Source: an uncultured Eubacteriales bacterium (GTDB lineage Bacteria; Bacillota; Clostridia; Oscillospirales; CAG-272). Taken from it: a stretch of DNA of 14,640 nt. The stretch is from the NCBI GenBank assembly GCA_900548735.1, contig URMC01000041.1:1-14640 (forward strand). Direction: 5' to 3'. The notes below the pieces were generated by a model. That model did no database searches and was not told where the DNA came from. It saw only the letters and a list, made by a program, of their open reading frames with translations. Positions 12,647 to 14,640 of this stretch are shown here, piece by piece. The position numbers were made by a program, and so were the translations under genes. Each line of letters begins with the position of its first letter. Within the stretch, counting starts at the first letter, position 1.

Positions 12647-13411
12647 ATGAAACCATATGAGGCGCTGGCGGCGGTTTATGACCGGCTGAACGGGGATGTG
12701 GACTACGAAGCGCTGGCGGACTTTGCGGCGACAACCTTTGCGCGTTACGGCGTTTCCCCGGAGTTGGTGCTGGATCTCGGATGCGGCACGGGAGGGCTGA
12801 CCTTTCCGCTTGCCCGCCGGGGGTATGATATGATCGGCGTGGACGGCAGCGCGGATATGCTTTCCAAGGCGTATGAGCGGCGGGTGGCGGAAAACGCCCC
12901 CGGGGTGCTGTTTCTCTGCCAGGATATGCGCGCGTTTGAACTGTACGGCACGGTGGGCGCGGTGGTCAGCTCGCTGGACTGCATGAATTACCTGACCGGA
13001 AAAGGGGATCTGGAGAAGTGCTTTTCGCTGGTGCACAATTATCTGGACCCCGGCGGGGTGTTCCTGTTTGACGTGAACACGCCCTATAAATTCCGGCATA
13101 TTTACGGCAATGAAGCATACGTGCTGGAAAGCGAGGAGGGCGGCAGGAGCGCTTATTGCGGCTGGCAGAACGAATACGAAGAAGAGAGCCGCCTTTGCCG
13201 CTTCTATCTTTCGGTTTTCACCGAAGAGGAGGACGGGCGCTACTCCCGCACGGACGAGGAGCAAGTTGAGCGGTGCTATACGAAAGAGGAACTGACCGCG
13301 GCGCTTACCCGTGCCGGGTTTGAGGAAATTTCGTTTTTCGGCGATCTGCACTTCGGCGCGCCGGAGGAAACCACCGAACGCTGGTACGTGGCGGCAAAAT
13401 GTAAAAAGTGA
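12647..13411 (+). CDS. Class I SAM-dependent methyltransferase (254 aa)
   Basis: A cytoplasmic Rossmann-fold methyltransferase. N-terminus YEALAAVYDRLNGDVDYEALADF is typical of the small-molecule subgroup in Firmicutes. Motif I is VLDLGCGTG (41-49), then GYDMIGVDGSADML (59-72, acidic end of strand 2) and CQDMRAFEL (91-99), followed by a C-terminal beta sheet. The substrate cannot be told from sequence. ATG 12647 follows AAGGGGAG. It starts 25 bases after murC and 23 bases before hslO, so it is probably co-transcribed with both. Confidence 0.88.
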   Translation: MKPYEALAAVYDRLNGDVDYEALADFAATTFARYGVSPELVLDLGCGTGGLTFPLARRGYDMIGVDGSADMLSKAYERRVAENAPGVLFLCQDMRAFELYGTVGAVVSSLDCMNYLTGKGDLEKCFSLVHNYLDPGGVFLFDVNTPYKFRHIYGNEAYVLESEEGGRSAYCGWQNEYEEESRLCRFYLSVFTEEEDGRYSRTDEEQVERCYTKEELTAALTRAGFEEISFFGDLHFGAPEETTERWYVAAKCKK

Positions 13412-13434
13412 GCCTGACAGGCTGGGAGAGTAAT

Positions 13435-14337
13435 ATGAAAAATGCAACGATTTTAAGAGGAATGACAAAGGACGGGAGCGCGCGGATTCACGTGATCAAC
13501 TCCCGGGAGATTGTCAACGAGGCAATCCGGATCCATCACACGGCACCCACGGCAACGGCGGCGCTGGGGCGGCTGTTGACCGGCGTATCGATGATGGGGA
13601 GTCTGCTTGGTGAAAAAGAGGACAGCATTTCGGTCACGGTGGCGGGCAAGGGTCCGCTTGGCAGGATGATCGCGGTGTCGGATTACTGCGGAAACGTGCG
13701 CGGGTATGTGCAGAATCCGTCGGCGGATCTGCCCCTCAAACCCAACGGAAAACTGGACGTGGGCGGCGCCGTGGGCGCGGGCACGATGACCGTGGTGAAG
13801 GATCTTGGCGGCAAGGAGCCGTATAACGGGGTGATTCCGCTGGTCAGCGGCGAGATTGCGGAGGAGCTGACCTCCTATTTTGCCACCAGTGAGCAAATTC
13901 CGACGCTGTGTGCGCTGGGGGTGCTGGTGGATATTGACCGCACGTGCCTGGCGGCAGGCGGGGTGCTGGTACAACTGCTTCCCTTTGCCGATGAAAAAGT
14001 GGTGGCGCAGCTGGAGAAAAACGCGTCCTCCCTCGGCAATGTGTCGGCGCTGTTTGAGCGCGGGCTTTCCAACAAGGAAATTGCCGATATTGCGCTGGAC
14101 GGAATCGAATATGACGTGTTTGACGAGTTGGAGGTGGGCTATCGCTGCACCTGCTCCCGCGAGAGGATCGAGGGGGCGCTGATTTCGGTGGGGCAAAAGG
14201 AGATTGACCGGATGCTTGCCGAGCAGGTAGCGGAAGGCAAACCGGAGGAGCTGGAGGTAGACTGCCGTTTTTGCGGCACGAAATACCGCTTTACGAAAGC
14301 CGAGCTGACGGCGCTTTTCCCGAAGGGGAACGCGTAA
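13435..14337 (+). CDS. hslO: Hsp33 redox-regulated chaperone
   Basis: A 300-aa cytoplasmic holdase chaperone activated by oxidation. The N-terminal domain shows RIHVINSREIVNEA, HTAPTATAALGRLLTG (about 35-50), DSISVTVAGKGPLG, VRGYVQNP and GKLDVGGAVGAGTMTVVKDLG. The C-terminal redox switch has the four zinc cysteines as YRCTCSRER (Cys238, Cys240) and VDCRFCGTKY (Cys277, Cys280), followed by the usual Y-F-x3-EL end (RFTKAELTALF). All four are present, so the redox function should be intact. I chose ATG 13435 after GGGAGAG; a GTG at 13408 overlapping the methyltransferase stop is possible but has no ribosome site. Last gene of the murC operon. Confidence 0.95.
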   Translation: MKNATILRGMTKDGSARIHVINSREIVNEAIRIHHTAPTATAALGRLLTGVSMMGSLLGEKEDSISVTVAGKGPLGRMIAVSDYCGNVRGYVQNPSADLPLKPNGKLDVGGAVGAGTMTVVKDLGGKEPYNGVIPLVSGEIAEELTSYFATSEQIPTLCALGVLVDIDRTCLAAGGVLVQLLPFADEKVVAQLEKNASSLGNVSALFERGLSNKEIADIALDGIEYDVFDELEVGYRCTCSRERIEGALISVGQKEIDRMLAEQVAEGKPEELEVDCRFCGTKYRFTKAELTALFPKGNA

Positions 14338-14345
14338 CAGGCGGA

Positions 14346-14373
14346 CGCGGGGCGCGGGTTGCCGTGCCCCGCG
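14346..14373. other. GC-rich hairpin after hslO
   Basis: CGCGGGGC/GCCCCGCG (14346-14353, 14366-14373) with an inner CGG/CCG stem. It is followed by seven A's and no U-tract, like the hairpin at 1904-1927. Probably an mRNA 3' end hairpin or U-less terminator. Confidence 0.65.
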
Positions 14374-14403
14374 AAAAAAATTTGGGAAAATTGAAAAAAA
14401 GTG

Positions 14404-14432
14404 TTGACAAGCAGGGGTGGCTGTGGTATAAT
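14404..14432 (+). promoter_or_regulatory. Promoter of the tRNA-Asp/tRNA-Gly cluster
   Basis: TTGACA (14404-14409), a 17-bp spacer and TATAAT (14427-14432), both perfect, with TGTGG before the -10 and an A-rich UP-like tract upstream. The tRNA starts 43 bases after the -10. Confidence 0.92.
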
Positions 14433-14474
14433 AAACACCGTCGCCGGTTCGGAATACCGTTCCTGCGATGATCC

Positions 14475-14551
14475 GGCCCGGTAGTTCAGTTGGTTAGAAC
14501 GCTAGCCTGTCACGCTAGAGGTCGTGGGTTCGAGTCCCATCCGGGTCGCCA
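14475..14551 (+). tRNA. tRNA-Asp (anticodon GTC), CCA encoded
   Basis: Acceptor stem GGCCCGG/CCGGGTC (14475-14481, 14541-14547) with one G-T pair. Anticodon stem CTAGC/GCTAG, loop CTGTCAC with GTC at 14509-14511; T loop TTCGAGT; discriminator G and CCA at 14549-14551. Confidence 0.97.
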
Positions 14552-14563
14552 CGACGCTCCAAC

Positions 14564-14639
14564 GCGGATTTAGCTCATTTGGTAGAGCGCGACCTTGCCA
14601 AGGTCGAGGTGGCGGGTTCGAGCCCCGTAATCCGCTCCA
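14564..14639 (+). tRNA. tRNA-Gly (anticodon GCC), CCA encoded
   Basis: Acceptor stem GCGGATT/AATCCGC (14564-14570, 14629-14635), anticodon stem CGACC/GGTCG with loop TTGCCAA and GCC at 14597-14599; discriminator T, CCA at 14637-14639. It lies 12 bases after tRNA-Asp, so both are in one transcript. The window ends one base later, so more tRNAs may follow. Confidence 0.97.
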
Positions 14640-14640
14640 A

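Overview
The window looks like chromosome of a low-to-mid GC Clostridia member, most likely an uncultured Oscillospiraceae/Ruminococcaceae-type gut bacterium. This rests on strong AGGAGG-type ribosome sites, textbook TTGACA-N17-TATAAT promoters, SpoVG, a DUF6472-like mini-protein, tRNAs with encoded CCA, and a GGGCGACC-ATT-GGTCGCCC intergenic palindrome that I associate with this group. The assignment is inference from content, not from a marker gene.

Left part (1-2130): a palindromic repeat, a small Cys-rich protein and a degenerate CPBP membrane protease on the minus strand, then a glycerophosphodiester phosphodiesterase and tRNA-Arg(ACG) on the plus strand. Next (2126-3340) comes an AT-richer patch that looks like inserted DNA. 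It holds heptamer repeats in inverted orientation, a terminator-like hairpin in a leader, a four-helix-bundle protein gene, and a convergent XRE-type regulator. Facing that regulator is an unassigned promoter overlaid with TTCCG/CGGAA palindromes.

Central part (3304-10713): one long plus-strand operon that I interpret as an expanded SipW/TasA-type surface-fibre system. In order it has a strong promoter and a folded 140-nt leader; a two-membrane-segment exported protein; a small TasA-like protein; a Cys-rich small protein; a SipW-type signal peptidase (Ser/His) with a coiled-coil cytoplasmic tail; three large paralogous secreted proteins sharing one signal peptide and TasA/camelysin-like domain but carrying different beta-solenoid-like C-termini; and a membrane protein with a second, internal SipW-like export motif. 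Each large subunit gene is followed by a copy of a two-hairpin RNA element whose second stem (16 bp) is kept by compensatory changes. The operon ends at a bidirectional terminator shared with convergent spoVG.

Right part (11194-14640): murC, a SAM-dependent methyltransferase and hslO (Hsp33) form a likely housekeeping operon. It is followed by a promoter and tRNA-Asp(GTC), tRNA-Gly(GCC). The tRNA-Asp and tRNA-Arg promoters share an unusually similar architecture.

The most interesting system is the fibre operon: one processing peptidase, swappable C-terminal passengers on a conserved fibre domain, and repeated structured RNA elements between the subunit genes.
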